DNA from: DAOPXV01 sp964551445
Lineage (GTDB): Bacteria; Muiribacteriota; UBA9980
Reading direction: 5' to 3'
NCBI GenBank assembly: GCA_964551445.1
Contig: CAZKCG010000016.1
Coordinates: 1 to 64,000, forward strand
DNA length: 64,000 nucleotides
The notes beneath the pieces were generated by a model. That model was not told the DNA's origin, did not search any database, and saw only the letters and a program-made list of their open reading frames with translations. Both the position numbers and the translations under genes were made by a program. Shown one piece after another: positions 1-7,280 of this stretch (position 1 is its first letter; every line of letters begins with the position of its first letter).

Positions 1-1
1 G

Positions 2-2074
2 CCGATCATGCAGGCCATCAGGATCGCGGCGGATATCCTGAGCGCCGCGCTCGAACAGAGGCACGCCGAAGAACTGGAAAAAGCCAAAGAAAAAGCAGAA
101 ACCGCGAATCTTGCCAAAAGTGAATTTCTGGCCAATATGAGCCATGAAATAAGAACGCCGTTGAACGCCATCATAGGCATGACCGAGATCGTCATGGACA
201 CGGACCTTGACGAGAGCCAGACATGCTTCATGGATATCATAAATAAAGAAGCCGGCTCGCTTTTAAACATTATCAGCCAGATACTCGATCTTTCAAGGAT
301 CGAAGCGCGGAAATTCGAACTCGAGCTCATAGAATTCGACATAAGGGACCTCATCGAGGAGGTCGCCGCCGGGTTCGCGCTGAAGGTCGAAAGAAAAGGC
401 CTTGAACTGGTGTCTTTCGTGCCGGTCGAGCTTTTCACGAAACTGGTCGGCGATTCATACAAATTGAGGCAGGTCCTCGTTAATCTGGTCGGAAACGCCG
501 TTAAATTCACCGAAACGGGCGAGATCTTCATTAAGGTCGAAAAAGAAGCGGAAACCGCGTCCGAGATATTGCTTTTGTTTTCGGTCACGGACACAGGCAT
601 CGGCATTCCCGAGGAAAAGCAGGCCATGATCTTCGAAAGTTTCACTCAGGCGGATAGTTCCACGACCAGAAAATACGGCGGAACCGGTTTGGGCACCACG
701 ATATCGAAAAAAATGGTCGATCTCATGGGCGGAAGGATCAGCCTTGACAGCGAACCCGGCCGCGGCAGCACTTTCCGTTTTGAGATAAAGTTGAAAAAAC
801 AGACCGTCGCGGATGAAGGCCCGGATAAACAGGTCAAACCGTCCGGCGACCGCCTGGCTCTTATAGTTTCTGAAAATTCAGCCGTTTCGATGATGCTGAA
901 AAATTATCTGGCGCCTTCAGGCTATGAGGCGATACTCGCTTCAAATCCGGAGGATATCCGTAAACACATCGAAGAGCGAAGCGGTATGATAAAACTTATA
1001 ATTGTCGACGCCAACGCTCACGGCATAAGACATTCCGAATTCATAAAAAGCGTCAGATCGCGCGAAGGGTTCGGAAATATCCCCGTAATAATGCTTATTT
1101 CAATAGGCCTTTCAAGCTATATAAACCGTTTTAAAAACGACGGCGCGAGCGAATGCGTCATAAAACCCGTCAAACTTCACGAACTCGGCGAATCTTTGAT
1201 AACCGCCTTAAATTTCTCTGAAAATTCATACGATGATAGATTCGAGCCGTCGCAGGACACGAGCGATATATCAGGCTCGAAGGTCCTGATCGTCGAAGAT
1301 TATAAGCCTAACCAGAAGATAATGACGCTGCATCTGGATAAAATGGGCTGCTCGGTCGATATCGCCGAGAACGGCCAGAGGGCGCTTGATCTCTTCGCTG
1401 AAAATGATTACGATCTGGTGCTTATGGATATACAGATGCCCGTAATGGACGGGTACGAGGCGGCCGCGGCCATGCGCGAGTTCGAAAAAATAAGGATGAA
1501 GAACGAACCCGAAGGGTTTCGAAGGACCGCGATAATAGCAATGACCGCTCACGCCATAAAAGAATATATCGAAAAATGTTTCGCCGTCGGGATGGACGAT
1601 TTTTTGTTAAAACCCGTTAAGCGAAAACGCCTGGCGGAAATGCTCGGGAAATGGCTTAAGGATAAAACCGCCGCGAGAATCGCCGCTTCCGCGGGAGCTT
1701 CCGGCAAATTAGAAAATTTTTGCCGTGAAGAAGACGCTCCGATAGACCTTGACGAAGCGATATCCGAATTCAACGGCGACCGGGCGCTTGTAATGGAGCT
1801 GATATCTGATTTTATAACCGGCGTAGAAAAACAGATCGGGTCCATGAAAATGAAAATGCGCGAGAACGATCTTGAATCGATACAGAATGAAGCCCACTCA
1901 ATAAAAGGCGGCGCGGGAAATTTAACGGCGCTGATATTATATAAAGCCGCTTCGGAGCTGGAAAAAAACGCCAGAAGTAAGGATCTAGCGTTGACGGAAA
2001 GTTCGCTTTCGGAATTTGAGGACGCCTTTATAAATTTCAAAAATTATTGTAACGCGAAAATTTTATCTCAATAA
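2..2074 (+). CDS. Hybrid sensor histidine kinase (HisKA-HATPase-REC-REC-HPt), 5' end missing
   Basis: Multidomain phosphorelay kinase. The frame is open to the window edge, so the sensor part is missing; the first visible residues look like the end of a GAF or similar domain plus a coiled coil. Counting from the ATG at 8, the HisKA box FLANMSHEIRTPL has its phospho-acceptor His at residue 46. The HATPase (about 150-265) contains GTGLGTTISKKM, where the usual GLGLTI has Thr for Leu. A first receiver (about 283-400) is degenerate: it starts LIVSEN instead of an acidic pair. A second receiver (about 425-555) is canonical (IVEDY, LMDIQMP, LLKPV). The C-terminal HPt has AHSIKGGAGNL with His at 630. 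This is the only intact HPt in the window, so it could serve other kinases that lack one; that role is inference. The stop is at 2072-2074. Confidence 0.93.
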   Translation, partial: PIMQAIRIAADILSAALEQRHAEELEKAKEKAETANLAKSEFLANMSHEIRTPLNAIIGMTEIVMDTDLDESQTCFMDIINKEAGSLLNIISQILDLSRIEARKFELELIEFDIRDLIEEVAAGFALKVERKGLELVSFVPVELFTKLVGDSYKLRQVLVNLVGNAVKFTETGEIFIKVEKEAETASEILLLFSVTDTGIGIPEEKQAMIFESFTQADSSTTRKYGGTGLGTTISKKMVDLMGGRISLDSEPGRGSTFRFEIKLKKQTVADEGPDKQVKPSGDRLALIVSENSAVSMMLKNYLAPSGYEAILASNPEDIRKHIEERSGMIKLIIVDANAHGIRHSEFIKSVRSREGFGNIPVIMLISIGLSSYINRFKNDGASECVIKPVKLHELGESLITALNFSENSYDDRFEPSQDTSDISGSKVLIVEDYKPNQKIMTLHLDKMGCSVDIAENGQRALDLFAENDYDLVLMDIQMPVMDGYEAAAAMREFEKIRMKNEPEGFRRTAIIAMTAHAIKEYIEKCFAVGMDDFLLKPVKRKRLAEMLGKWLKDKTAARIAASAGASGKLENFCREEDAPIDLDEAISEFNGDRALVMELISDFITGVEKQIGSMKMKMRENDLESIQNEAHSIKGGAGNLTALILYKAASELEKNARSKDLALTESSLSEFEDAFINFKNYCNAKILSQ

Positions 2075-2078
2075 AACA

Positions 2079-2096
2079 ATCGGACTTTTATCCGAT
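2079..2096. promoter_or_regulatory. Predicted enhancer site (UAS) of the 9799 NtrC-like regulator
   Basis: Perfect 18-nt palindrome ATCGGA-CTTTTA-TCCGAT, about 93 nt (centre to GG) upstream of the sigma-54 promoter at 2178. The same TCGGA-N6-TCCGA pattern precedes the other sigma-54 promoters at 5455, 7161 and 8325. A weaker second copy (AGTGAA-N6-TCCGAT, 2111-2128) lies exactly 32 nt further on. It follows the kinase stop codon but has no T-run on the + strand, so it is not a convincing terminator. Confidence 0.65.
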
Positions 2097-2177
2097 TGGT
2101 ACCGGCCATCAGTGAAAAAAGGTCCGATCCGCGAATTTTAAAGTTTGAAAACGCTTGTTTTGTCTCATTTTTTGATT

Positions 2178-2194
2178 TTGGCATACCTCTTGCT
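2178..2194 (+). promoter_or_regulatory. Sigma-54 promoter (-24/-12) for the 65-residue basic protein
   Basis: TTGGCATACCTCTTGCT matches the consensus YTGGCAYRNNNNTTGCW with correct spacing between GG (2180-2181) and GC (2192-2193). The expected start of transcription is near 2205, about 37 nt before the ATG at 2242. Confidence 0.75.
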
Positions 2195-2241
2195 AATTAT
2201 AATTCAAACCAGTAACAATCGCTGATACAGGGGTGGTCAAA

Positions 2242-2436
2242 ATGAATTTTTTAAATATGCTCAATATCTCATTCGGAATGGCGGCGTCTTCTTTGTTTTT
2301 GACGGATACGCTGCTGGCCAAACTTGAAAAGGCCGCCGCCGGATCTCCGAAAAATTCTAAAAAGAGATCAAATCTATCGAAACGCGCGGGCGAAAAAACA
2401 TCCGGCACTGGTAAAACAAGATCGGATCGCGAATAA
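2242..2436 (+). CDS. Small basic protein of unknown function, sigma-54 controlled
   Basis: Unrecognised 64-residue protein. I chose the ATG at 2242 because the strong ribosome site AGGGGTGG (2229-2236) sits 5 nt before it; a GTG at 2233 lies inside that site. The N-terminal half (MNFLNMLNISFGMAASSLFL onward) is hydrophobic and could be a short membrane segment or helix. The C-terminal half is rich in Lys, Arg, Ser and Gly. The gene has its own sigma-54 promoter (2178-2194), an upstream palindrome (2079-2096) and a strong terminator (2473-2513), which supports it being real despite its size. An open frame on the opposite strand (2193-2408) has no such signals. Function unknown; membership of the EF-hand/sigma-54 regulon suggests an envelope-related role, which is inference. 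Confidence 0.6.
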   Translation: MNFLNMLNISFGMAASSLFLTDTLLAKLEKAAAGSPKNSKKRSNLSKRAGEKTSGTGKTRSDRE

Positions 2437-2472
2437 GTCTTTAGTAGTTTTAAGGATACTATAAAAGGCGAT

Positions 2473-2513
2473 GAACTTCCGGAATTTAAACGATTTCGGA
2501 AGTTCTTTTTTTT
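2473..2513 (+). terminator. Rho-independent terminator
   Basis: GAACTTCCG (2473-2481) pairs with CGGAAGTTC (2497-2505), followed by eight T (2506-2513). It closes the small gene at 2242-2436. Confidence 0.85.
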
Positions 2514-2593
2514 CCGCTTTTTTTAACGGCCGCATCAGTTTGAATTAATTGCGCGGTTTTTGCGAGGCATACGGTTTTATTTTCCAGCTTCGA

Positions 2594-3796
2594 TCAGAAT
2601 TTGATATCCGTGTTAAGTTTGAGATTCTGCGTGAACGGAAACCCGTCCGTGCGAGTGACGGAAAAGCCGTATGACATATTGATCAGCGAGTATTTATTTA
2701 TTCTATAATTGAGTCCCGTCATGGCCGACGCCGCGTAATACTCGGTGAGGACATCGTTGAAATAATATTTGTCTTTTTCAAAATTCAGCCCGAAATTCAT
2801 CGCGGCCGAACGCACCGGCATGGTGTAATTTATTCCGAGTCCGGTTGCGGTGCTTTTAGCAGGCGAAAAATAGGCGAAACTATAACCCTCGTCGTCCGTT
2901 TCTTTTTTAAATCCCGTATATGTGTAATACAGATTGGCCGATAACCCGCCGCCGTCCATCGGAAAATAAAGCATACTGGCCGTGATCTCTTTTTTCGAGT
3001 TGCCGTCCTTGAAGTAGTCTTCGAAAACCGGAAGTATCTCGAGATACATCTCGCCGGATATTTCAAAACCGGCCCTGGTAGTGTATCTGTTGTATACCGG
3101 AGGATCGTCGTAAGAAGAGCTCGCGCCGGTATAAACGTTACGCGACATGCCTAACCCTATCTCCATCGTGCCGAAGCGCCTCGAAAACTCGGTTCCGTAT
3201 TCGTCGAATTCGTCAGCCGTCGAAAGTTTTATATGCCTCGCGTTCCCGCTCATCATGACGCCGTAGAAAAGCGGGCCCGTAATTGAAATGTCGAACTTCT
3301 GCATATCTACCTGATTGGTTCCGTTCTCATAGATGAAATTTTTAGTGTAACCGCCTTCGATAGCCGTGCGCCTGCCGGGTGTATATTTTAATTTCGAAGC
3401 ATAACCCGTCATTTCGTAGGAATACTCTCCGTCGTTATTGAAAAGCATATAACCCGGCTTTCTGTTCGACGAGTAAAACTCGTTGTGAAATTTTATCGTG
3501 TCGGTTTTGCTGTTGAAAGCGCCTGTTTTGATGAGTTTTTCGGTTTCTTCGATAGACGCTATGGTGCTTAGGAATTCCTCGTCGGACATGTTGCCGCTCG
3601 AAGAAACGCTTTTGGCCGATTCGAAGCCGTTGAGTCTTTTCCGTATCTCGATTATGTCGTTGTTATAATCGTTCTGCGCGAAGCAGGGCGGAGGCCCGTA
3701 AAAGAATATGATCTGGAAAATAAAACAAAAAGCGAACGGGAATAAATATGAGAATTTAAAAATGCTGCGTATCATGCGGTTTTCTTTCTTTATCAT
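2594..3796 (-). CDS. Predicted outer-membrane beta-barrel protein, unknown family
   Basis: A 400-residue secreted protein that I cannot assign to a named family. The N-terminus has a basic start and a hydrophobic stretch (residues about 12-37) ending near CFAQN, consistent with a Sec signal peptide. A short helical, Ser/Glu-rich segment (about 45-95) follows. The rest alternates aromatic and polar residues with many Tyr and Gly, as in outer-membrane barrels, and the protein ends NTDIKF with the terminal Phe typical of the BAM recognition signal. The start is uncertain: neither the ATG at 3796 nor the ATG at 3775 has a good ribosome site. A TATAAT-like box lies about 15 nt upstream of the first ATG, so the leader would be short. 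No operon partner is visible. Confidence 0.7.
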   Translation of the reverse strand: MIKKENRMIRSIFKFSYLFPFAFCFIFQIIFFYGPPPCFAQNDYNNDIIEIRKRLNGFESAKSVSSSGNMSDEEFLSTIASIEETEKLIKTGAFNSKTDTIKFHNEFYSSNRKPGYMLFNNDGEYSYEMTGYASKLKYTPGRRTAIEGGYTKNFIYENGTNQVDMQKFDISITGPLFYGVMMSGNARHIKLSTADEFDEYGTEFSRRFGTMEIGLGMSRNVYTGASSSYDDPPVYNRYTTRAGFEISGEMYLEILPVFEDYFKDGNSKKEITASMLYFPMDGGGLSANLYYTYTGFKKETDDEGYSFAYFSPAKSTATGLGINYTMPVRSAAMNFGLNFEKDKYYFNDVLTEYYAASAMTGLNYRINKYSLINMSYGFSVTRTDGFPFTQNLKLNTDIKF

Positions 3797-3938
3797 ATAT
3801 TTTGAATTTATTATATTCCTTTATTATTATTTTGCTTTAAAATCATAATGGTTTATTTTAGCGTCTGATCGCGCAAAGCCGCCTCCCGCCAAGTCTTGCG
3901 GGTTGAGAGCGGAGGAGCTGTGCCCCGGATACGGGAGG

Positions 3939-3972
3939 CCGGACGAGCGGCCAACGCGGGCCGCTCGTCCGG
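3939..3972. repeat. GC-rich perfect inverted repeat (14-nt arms)
   Basis: CCGGACGAGCGGCC (3939-3952), a 6-nt loop, then GGCCGCTCGTCCGG (3959-3972). It lies just downstream (minus-strand sense) of the EF-hand gene stop at 4002 and is followed by a smaller pair CCCGC/GCGGG (about 3886-3903). There is no T-run on either side. The block is much more GC-rich than the surrounding intergenic DNA. Confidence 0.7.
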
Positions 3973-4001
3973 GACGTCCATCTTTTTTGTATATTTTAAA
4001 C

Positions 4002-5325
4002 TTATTTATTCCAGGAGCCTTTCATTCCGCCGCCTCTCGGGCCTCTTTCGCCGCGGCCTTTTCCGCCATGGTTCATATTCATGTCGCCGCTCGCGGCGTT
4101 ATTCGAATTCTGATTTCCCATGCCCGGTCCGCCTTCGCCTCTCTGTGGCCTCTGCGGGCGCGATTCGGCCGNNNNNNNNNNNNNNNNNNNNNNNNNNNNN
4201 NNNNNNNNNNNNNNNNNNNNNNNNNNNNNNNNNNNNNNNNNNNNNNNNNNNNNNNNNNNNNNNNNNNNNNNCTGTTTTTAATTCGGAGTCGCTGAGGGCG
4301 CCGTCTTTATCGGCGTCGAATTTTTCGATAAGCCTGGTTTTCATTTCGGTGTTGGTTTCAAGATCGGTCTTCATTTTGGTTACCATCTGCGTCGTTGCCG
4401 CGGTTTTTTCGGTATCGCTTATTACCCCGTCGCCGTCGGTGTCGATGTTCGGCATCTGGCCTCTCATGCCGCCCTTTTCCATGCCTTCAGGCCTTGCCGG
4501 GCGCGATTCGGCGGCTGTTTTTAATTCGGAGTCGCTGAGGGCGCCGTCTTTATCGGCGTCGAATTTTTCAAGCAATTTGGCTTTCATTTCCGGATTTTTT
4601 TCGAGGTCTTCCTTCATTTTTGCCGTGAACTGCGTTACGGCCGCTGCCTTTTCGGCGTCACTTATTTTTCCGTCGGCGTCGGCGTCGATATTTGGCATCA
4701 TCTGGCCTTTCATGCCTTTGCCCATGGATCTTGACTGCATGGCTGTTTTCAATTCGTCGTCGCTTAAGACGCCGTCTTTATTAGCGTCGAAATTCGTCAG
4801 AAAGCGGGCCTTGAGTTCGGAATTTTTTTCCATTTCCGCTTTAAGGCGCGTCGTAGCCTGAGTCAGAGCCGCGGCTTTTTCGGTATCGCTTAATACTCCG
4901 TCGCCGTCGGTGTCGAACTTCGACATCATTTTATCTTTCATTCCGTCCTTCATTCCTTCTCCGCCGTCCTTCATTCCTCCGTCTTTGGGCCCGCCCATTT
5001 TGCGGGACTCTATAGCGGTTTTAAGCTCCGTTTCGCTGAGGGCGCCGTCTTTATCCGTATCGAATTTATTGACCAGGCGTGTTTTAAGTTCGGAGTTCTT
5101 TTCCATTTCCGTTTTGAGGCGCGTCGTTGCGGCGGCTATTGCCGCGGTTTTTTCGGCGTCGCTTATTTTGCCGTCACCGTCGGTGTCGAAGCTTTTAAAC
5201 ATTTTTGATATCGCGCTTGTGTCAGCCGTTTGGGTCGTCGTGGCGGCCTGATCCTGAGCGTATGCTAATGAACAGATTAGTGAACCCGTCGTTATACCGA
5301 TAGTTAATGCTTTGTAAAATTTCAT
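4002..5325 (-). CDS. Secreted EF-hand repeat protein, interrupted by an assembly gap
   Basis: Calcium-binding-type repeat protein. The signal peptide is at residues 1-23 (cut near AYAQD). Four tandem units of about 80-90 residues follow, each with two 12-residue EF loops of the form DxDxDGxxSxxE. Eight loops are visible, for example DTDGDGKISDAE, DTDKDGALSETE and DADKDGALSDSE. Each pair is linked by a helix with KMKxDLExNxEMK and a Met/Gly/Lys-rich spacer. The 100 N at 4172-4271 break the frame. Beyond the gap the natural frame (AESRPQRPQRGEGG, then a Gly/Asn-rich tail ending GSWNK) runs in a different phase to the stop at 4002-4004. The true gap must therefore be a multiple of three, and repeat number is unknown. 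The start has the ribosome site ATGGAGG, and a sigma-54 promoter lies at 5455-5471. Ca2+ binding is a family expectation; the role is unknown. Confidence 0.85.
4172..4271. other. Assembly gap (100 N placeholder)
   Basis: Exactly 100 N inside the EF-hand repeat gene. The flanks are LKT on one side and (A)AESRP on the other, which are adjacent in the preceding repeat unit. The assembly most likely broke on the tandem repeat, and the real distance is unknown. Confidence 0.98.
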
Positions 5326-5454
5326 TTTTCCTCCATATTAATTTAATATTCAAATTCAGTGAATAATATATTCATGAAATTTGATGTTATTAAGAACGTA
5401 CTCTATCCTCCAGTTTTCATAATATATAAATTGACTGTAGCATACTTTTTATTA

Positions 5455-5471
5455 AGCATAAAGCGTGCCAC
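5455..5471 (-). promoter_or_regulatory. Sigma-54 promoter for the EF-hand repeat gene
   Basis: On the minus strand, GTGGCACGCTTTATGCT: a perfect -24 box (TGGCACG) and a -12 box ATGC with consensus spacing. Predicted transcription start near 5444, about 119 nt before the ATG at 5325. The palindrome TTCGGA-N6-TCCGAA is centred 62 nt upstream. Confidence 0.75.
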
Positions 5472-5521
5472 TTTTAAAATGTAATGAAAACGGCGTTTTT
5501 GAATTTTTGAAACAGATTTTT

Positions 5522-5539
5522 TTCGGACATAATTCCGAA
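5522..5539. promoter_or_regulatory. Predicted enhancer site (UAS), TTCGGA-N6-TCCGAA
   Basis: Perfect palindrome TTCGGA-CATAAT-TCCGAA, centred 62 nt from the -24 GG of the minus-strand sigma-54 promoter at 5455-5471. This is the same distance as at the 7161 promoter. It also lies 36 nt upstream of the plus-strand -35 box at 5576. Confidence 0.7.
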
Positions 5540-5575
5540 CCACCGCGTTTTTCTTTTATAGTCACAAAAAAAATG

Positions 5576-5603
5576 TTGAAAATTAAATTTTTGTTGGTAT
5601 AAT
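5576..5603 (+). promoter_or_regulatory. Sigma-70 promoter for the 18-residue peptide/sRNA unit
   Basis: TTGAAA (5576-5581), a 16-nt spacer, and a perfect TATAAT (5598-5603). Transcription should start near 5610. Confidence 0.75.
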
Positions 5604-5666
5604 ACATTCTTATAAGAAAAATTTTGATCGGGCCCGGCCCGAAATAATGATGAGGGGGTGAAATTC

Positions 5667-5723
5667 ATGTCTAAAGATAAAAGCCCCAAAAAAGAAGTTA
5701 AAAAGGTTAAAAAAGCTAAGTAA
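5667..5723 (+). CDS. 18-residue lysine-rich peptide in its own transcription unit
   Basis: Encodes MSKDKSPKKEVKKVKKAK, with 9 Lys in 18 residues. It is too short for routine gene calling but has every signal of a gene. There is a near-consensus promoter (5576-5603), a very strong ribosome site GAGGGGGTGA (5653-5661) 5 nt before the ATG, and a stop followed 8 nt later by a clear terminator (5731-5777). The leader holds a GC hairpin (UCGGGC/GCCCGA, 5628-5642) just upstream of the ribosome site. The whole unit is about 170 nt, so a small RNA with or without translation is an alternative. A lysine-rich peptide could bind nucleic acid, ribosomes or membranes; none of these is shown. It is divergent from the sigma-54-controlled EF-hand gene. 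Confidence 0.6.
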   Translation: MSKDKSPKKEVKKVKKAK

Positions 5724-5730
5724 AGAGCTG

Positions 5731-5777
5731 AAAAATGGCCGTGAGAATAACAAATGTTATTTTTCACGGCCATTTTA
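5731..5777 (+). terminator. Rho-independent terminator of the 18-residue peptide unit
   Basis: AAAATGGCCGTGA (5732-5744) pairs with TCACGGCCATTTT (5764-5776), with further partial pairing of AATAAC/GTTATT inside. The A/T flanks make it usable in both directions, so it may also serve the convergent EF-hand gene that ends at 5811. Confidence 0.85.
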
Positions 5778-5810
5778 TTTTCAGTTTGGATCAGTTTTGC
5801 GAATTAGAAC

Positions 5811-6908
5811 TTATTTTTCAGAGAATTTCAAGAACGGGCTATGGGTGCTTTCGGTATAAACGGGGGCCGCGCCCGCTTCTTTTTTTATTGCGGGTTCAAA
5901 TTTATTGAATTCTTTATAACCTGCGAACATTTTATTTTTGTTCCATGCTCTGCCTTCCGCTCCGCGGCCGGGACCGCCAAAACGGCCAGGCATCGCGTTT
6001 CTCATGCCGGGTTGAGGCCTCATTTCGCCTCTCATGCAGTGGCACCTCATGTCTTTTCCATCCGGTCCGCCTTTAAAAGTTCCGAAGCGCTGAGGGCGTT
6101 CGCCGTTCATTTCGTGACGCGGACCTTCGCCCCAAAATGGAGGCGGCGGGGGCATCATACGGTCCATGCCGGGAGGCGGCCCTATCTGGCTGAAGCGCTG
6201 CATCATACGCCTTTTCATTTCAAAGCGCCTTGATTTTATTGAGTTTTTAATTTCTTCATCGCTTAAGATCCCGTCTTTATTCGTATCGAATTTCGCCGTT
6301 ATATGTTCTTTAAATTTCGAGTCTTTTTCCATTCTTTCTTTGATACGGCTTATAATATTCTCTATTTTAGGCGGGTTGAAAGATCCATCCGGTCCGCCTT
6401 TAAAAGCTCCGAAGCGCTGGGGGAAAACGCCGTTCATTCCGCGGCGCGGACCTTCGCCCCAAAACGGGGGAGGTGGAGGAGGCGGGAAATTGTTGCCCCA
6501 AAAAGGCTGCTGATTATGTCCCATCATTTCAGGCGGCGGAGGAGGAAAATTGCCTCTCATTCCGGGATGCTGCGGCATATATCCATGCATTCCGGGCGGA
6601 GGAGGCGGCATCATCGGGCCTCGCATGTGAAAAGGCGCCAGTATAAGCGCGTTCTTGATCTCGCTGTCGCTTAACTTTCCATCTTTGTCCAGATCGAAAC
6701 CGGCGTATATGCGTTCTTTGAATTTTGGTTCGTTCTCCAGTTTTTCCCTGAAATGGCCTATGATCTTATCGATCTCTTCGGTGACCTTCATTATTTTGTC
6801 GCCGCGATGGCCTTTGTGCTCACCGGGACCTTTTTCAACGGCTCCGGCCGTCGAGTAAAACATAAATCCCGTCATAAGAGTGATAGTTGCGATCTTGAGT
6901 ATTCTCAT
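5811..6908 (-). CDS. Secreted Pro/Gly/Met-rich protein with two EF-hands
   Basis: 365 residues. The signal peptide is at 1-23 (ending STAGAVE). Two helix-EF loop units are present: FDLDKDGKLSDSE (about 71-83) and FDTNKDGILSDEE (about 205-217). Each is preceded by a helix of the type IIxxFREKLENEPKFKERI, which also resembles the helices of the neighbouring EF-hand protein. The rest is low-complexity, with polyproline runs (PPPPP and PPPPPPP) and Met/Gly/His/Arg. A block PPPFWGEGPR..MNG..PQRFG.FKGGPDG occurs twice, so the gene grew by internal duplication. The ribosome site is AAGGAGGG. Two promoters fit: an extended -10 close by (6995-7003) and a sigma-54 promoter further up (7161-7177). An extracytoplasmic, possibly metal-binding role is inferred; the family is unknown. 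Confidence 0.85.
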   Translation of the reverse strand: MRILKIATITLMTGFMFYSTAGAVEKGPGEHKGHRGDKIMKVTEEIDKIIGHFREKLENEPKFKERIYAGFDLDKDGKLSDSEIKNALILAPFHMRGPMMPPPPPGMHGYMPQHPGMRGNFPPPPPEMMGHNQQPFWGNNFPPPPPPPFWGEGPRRGMNGVFPQRFGAFKGGPDGSFNPPKIENIISRIKERMEKDSKFKEHITAKFDTNKDGILSDEEIKNSIKSRRFEMKRRMMQRFSQIGPPPGMDRMMPPPPPFWGEGPRHEMNGERPQRFGTFKGGPDGKDMRCHCMRGEMRPQPGMRNAMPGRFGGPGRGAEGRAWNKNKMFAGYKEFNKFEPAIKKEAGAAPVYTESTHSPFLKFSEK

Positions 6909-6994
6909 TTTTTCCCTCCTTGATTTTTCAGCGATCTTTGGCTGATCTTTCGGCTTGATAATGTATGCAGTGTGCGAACGTGCGCTTTTTAAAT

Positions 6995-7003
6995 ATTATA
7001 ACA
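6995..7003 (-). promoter_or_regulatory. Extended -10 promoter, proximal promoter of the 5811-6908 gene
   Basis: On the minus strand TGTTATAAT (TGn plus perfect TATAAT). The -35 region is poor, as expected of extended -10 promoters. The start would be near 6988, giving an 80-nt leader. It works in tandem with the sigma-54 promoter at 7161-7177. Apart from these two promoters and the palindrome at 7228-7245, I see nothing in the 6909-7280 intergenic stretch. Confidence 0.5.
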
Positions 7004-7160
7004 TAAATTTGAAATTAATAAAAAAGCTTTTACCGCGATATTTAAGTACCGCCCCTGCCTTTGTGCCGAATGCGTTGAAAATAAAACGGTTTAACTGTTT
7101 GTAAAATTATGTGAAGTTAAATTCCGGGATGCGGTTCGAAAACCCTTTCATTTTTACAAT

Positions 7161-7177
7161 TGCAATAGTTATGCCAT
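7161..7177 (-). promoter_or_regulatory. Sigma-54 promoter upstream of the Pro-rich EF-hand gene
   Basis: On the minus strand ATGGCATAACTATTGCA: -24 box TGGCAT and -12 box TTGCA with consensus spacing. Predicted start near 7150, about 240 nt before the ATG at 6908. The palindrome at 7228-7245 is centred 62 nt upstream of the -24 GG. Confidence 0.7.
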
Positions 7178-7227
7178 TGCTGAAAAAACCTGTAATATCG
7201 TTGTCGATGATACTTTTCCGCGTAAAA

Positions 7228-7245
7228 TTCGGATTTTACTCCGAA
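7228..7245. promoter_or_regulatory. Predicted enhancer site (UAS), TTCGGA-N6-TCCGAA
   Basis: Perfect palindrome TTCGGA-TTTTAC-TCCGAA, 62 nt (centre to GG) upstream of the minus-strand sigma-54 promoter at 7161-7177. It has the same arms and the same spacing as the site at 5522-5539. Confidence 0.7.
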
Positions 7246-7280
7246 GCGGTTCCGCACCGCTGCGCAATGAGCCGGGGTAT

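Noticed and set aside
2077..2098. Terminator of the first kinase gene
   Set aside because: The hairpin has no T-run on the + strand, and the same palindrome recurs upstream of the other sigma-54 promoters; a regulator site explains it better.
2193..2408. 71-codon minus-strand frame opposite the small basic protein
   Set aside because: No ribosome site or promoter; the + strand gene has both plus a terminator.
4099..4171. Arg-rich C-terminus of the EF-hand protein read straight through the 100 N
   Set aside because: Wrong phase; the other frame continues the repeat sequence and ends in a Gly-rich tail at 4002.
3896..4861. Long + strand frame over the EF-hand repeats and the N-run
   Set aside because: Mirror of a repetitive coding sequence, extended artificially by the N-run; Ser/Phe-rich composition typical of an antisense frame.
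5474..5773. 99-codon minus-strand frame across the 18-residue peptide unit
   Set aside because: It would run through a terminator hairpin, promoter and enhancer site, and has no ribosome site.
5841..6858. Several + strand frames opposite the Pro-rich EF-hand gene
   Set aside because: Arg/His/Pro-rich shadows of a low-complexity gene.
7130..7150. tRNA T-arm-like GGTTCGAAAACC
   Set aside because: No acceptor, D or anticodon arms in the flanks on either strand.
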